Below are positions 30,774 through 30,889 of a DNA stretch of 30,889 nt, in pieces (positions within the stretch are counted from its first letter, which is position 1; every line of letters starts with the position of its first letter). The stretch comes from Myxococcales bacterium. GTDB taxonomy: Bacteria; Myxococcota; Polyangia; Polyangiales; Polyangiaceae. Where the stretch lies: the NCBI GenBank assembly GCA_020430865.1, contig JAGQIY010000138.1, positions 1 to 30,889 on the forward strand. The letters are read 5' to 3'. The position numbers were made by a program, and so were the translations under genes. Below the pieces are notes generated by a model, which worked only from the letters and a program-made list of their open reading frames with translations, was not told where the DNA came from and made no database searches.

Positions 30774-30889
30774 TCACGTCGGCTGCTGGGTGGCGCGCAC
30801 CAAGATGTCGTGGATCTGCACGTGTGGCGGCGCGGTGAGCAGGTGGACGACGCTGCGGGCGATGTCCTCGGGCTGGAGCACCGGGTAGC
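30774..30889 (-). CDS. C-terminus of a short-chain dehydrogenase/reductase (partial)
   Basis: The last 38 residues are present and read YPVLQPEDIARSVVHLLTAP, then PHVQIHDILVRATQQPT and a stop. The pattern 'L.PEDIA..V..LL..P.H..I.DI.VR.T.Q' is the classic end of YdfG-like SDR oxidoreductases. The catalytic Tyr-Lys and Rossmann parts lie beyond the window. Confidence 0.8.
   Translation of the reverse strand, partial: YPVLQPEDIARSVVHLLTAPPHVQIHDILVRATQQPT

Noticed and set aside
1..30889. tRNA, rRNA, CRISPR, transposase or phage integration features
   Set aside because: No cloverleaf with conserved T-arm bases, no regularly spaced repeats with unique spacers and no transposase or integrase motifs were noticed on either strand.

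Overview
This is a GC-rich, gene-dense bacterial chromosome segment of about 31 kb. No rRNA or tRNA gene, insertion sequence, phage gene or CRISPR array was seen. Several points suggest a myxobacterium-like organism, perhaps of the Polyangiales or Nannocystales. These are secreted lipoproteins with Asp/Asn-rich calcium-type motifs (CNDGxDNDxDGxxDC), PPC and P domains, several ECF sigma factors with unusual partners, a fatty acid hydroxylase of the sphingolipid type, and very high GC at third codon positions. The lineage is an inference from family content; no marker gene is present.

Layout. 1-5655: the start of an exported protein (minus strand), a creatininase-family hydrolase, a cardiolipin synthase, then an adaptor-permease-ATPase export operon in the DevBCA/MacAB/LolCDE style. 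The adaptor reading frame is broken. 5673-7577: a benzoate-CoA-ligase-like acyl-CoA synthetase and a small hypothetical protein. 7578-8142: a gene-free stretch holding a perfect 22-bp palindrome, two copies of a 16-bp dyad and a good promoter. 8143-11842: a same-strand run of fatty acid hydroxylase, small acidic protein, class III aminotransferase, a kinase-fold-like protein and a small membrane protein. 11866-12900: an ECF sigma factor carrying its own transmembrane helix and tail. 12994-16860: an AlkD-type DNA glycosylase translationally coupled to an RlmD/TrmA-type RNA methyltransferase, then a POT peptide transporter. 16888-19032: a GT-C-like membrane protein with a short tandem repeat at its C-terminus.

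19141-25511 is the most distinctive part. A papain-like (C1) cysteine peptidase lipoprotein with two C-terminal P domains stands divergent from a pair of overlapping lipoprotein genes, one with PPC domains and one with TIG-like domains and a zinc-protease HExxH motif. Together they look like a surface or secreted proteolysis locus. 25600-26049 is a GNAT acetyltransferase. 26086-27949 is a compact operon of ECF sigma factor, transmembrane anti-sigma-like protein and Spy/CpxP/CnrX-like periplasmic protein, which resembles an envelope or metal stress module. The rest comprises a dienoyl-CoA-isomerase-like crotonase, an IsdG/HmoA-like monooxygenase, an AI-2E/PerM-family membrane protein and the end of a short-chain dehydrogenase.

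Many plus-strand genes that do not follow closely on another gene have a TAnnnT hexamer 6-8 bases before the ATG and no Shine-Dalgarno sequence. This suggests that leaderless transcripts are common here.
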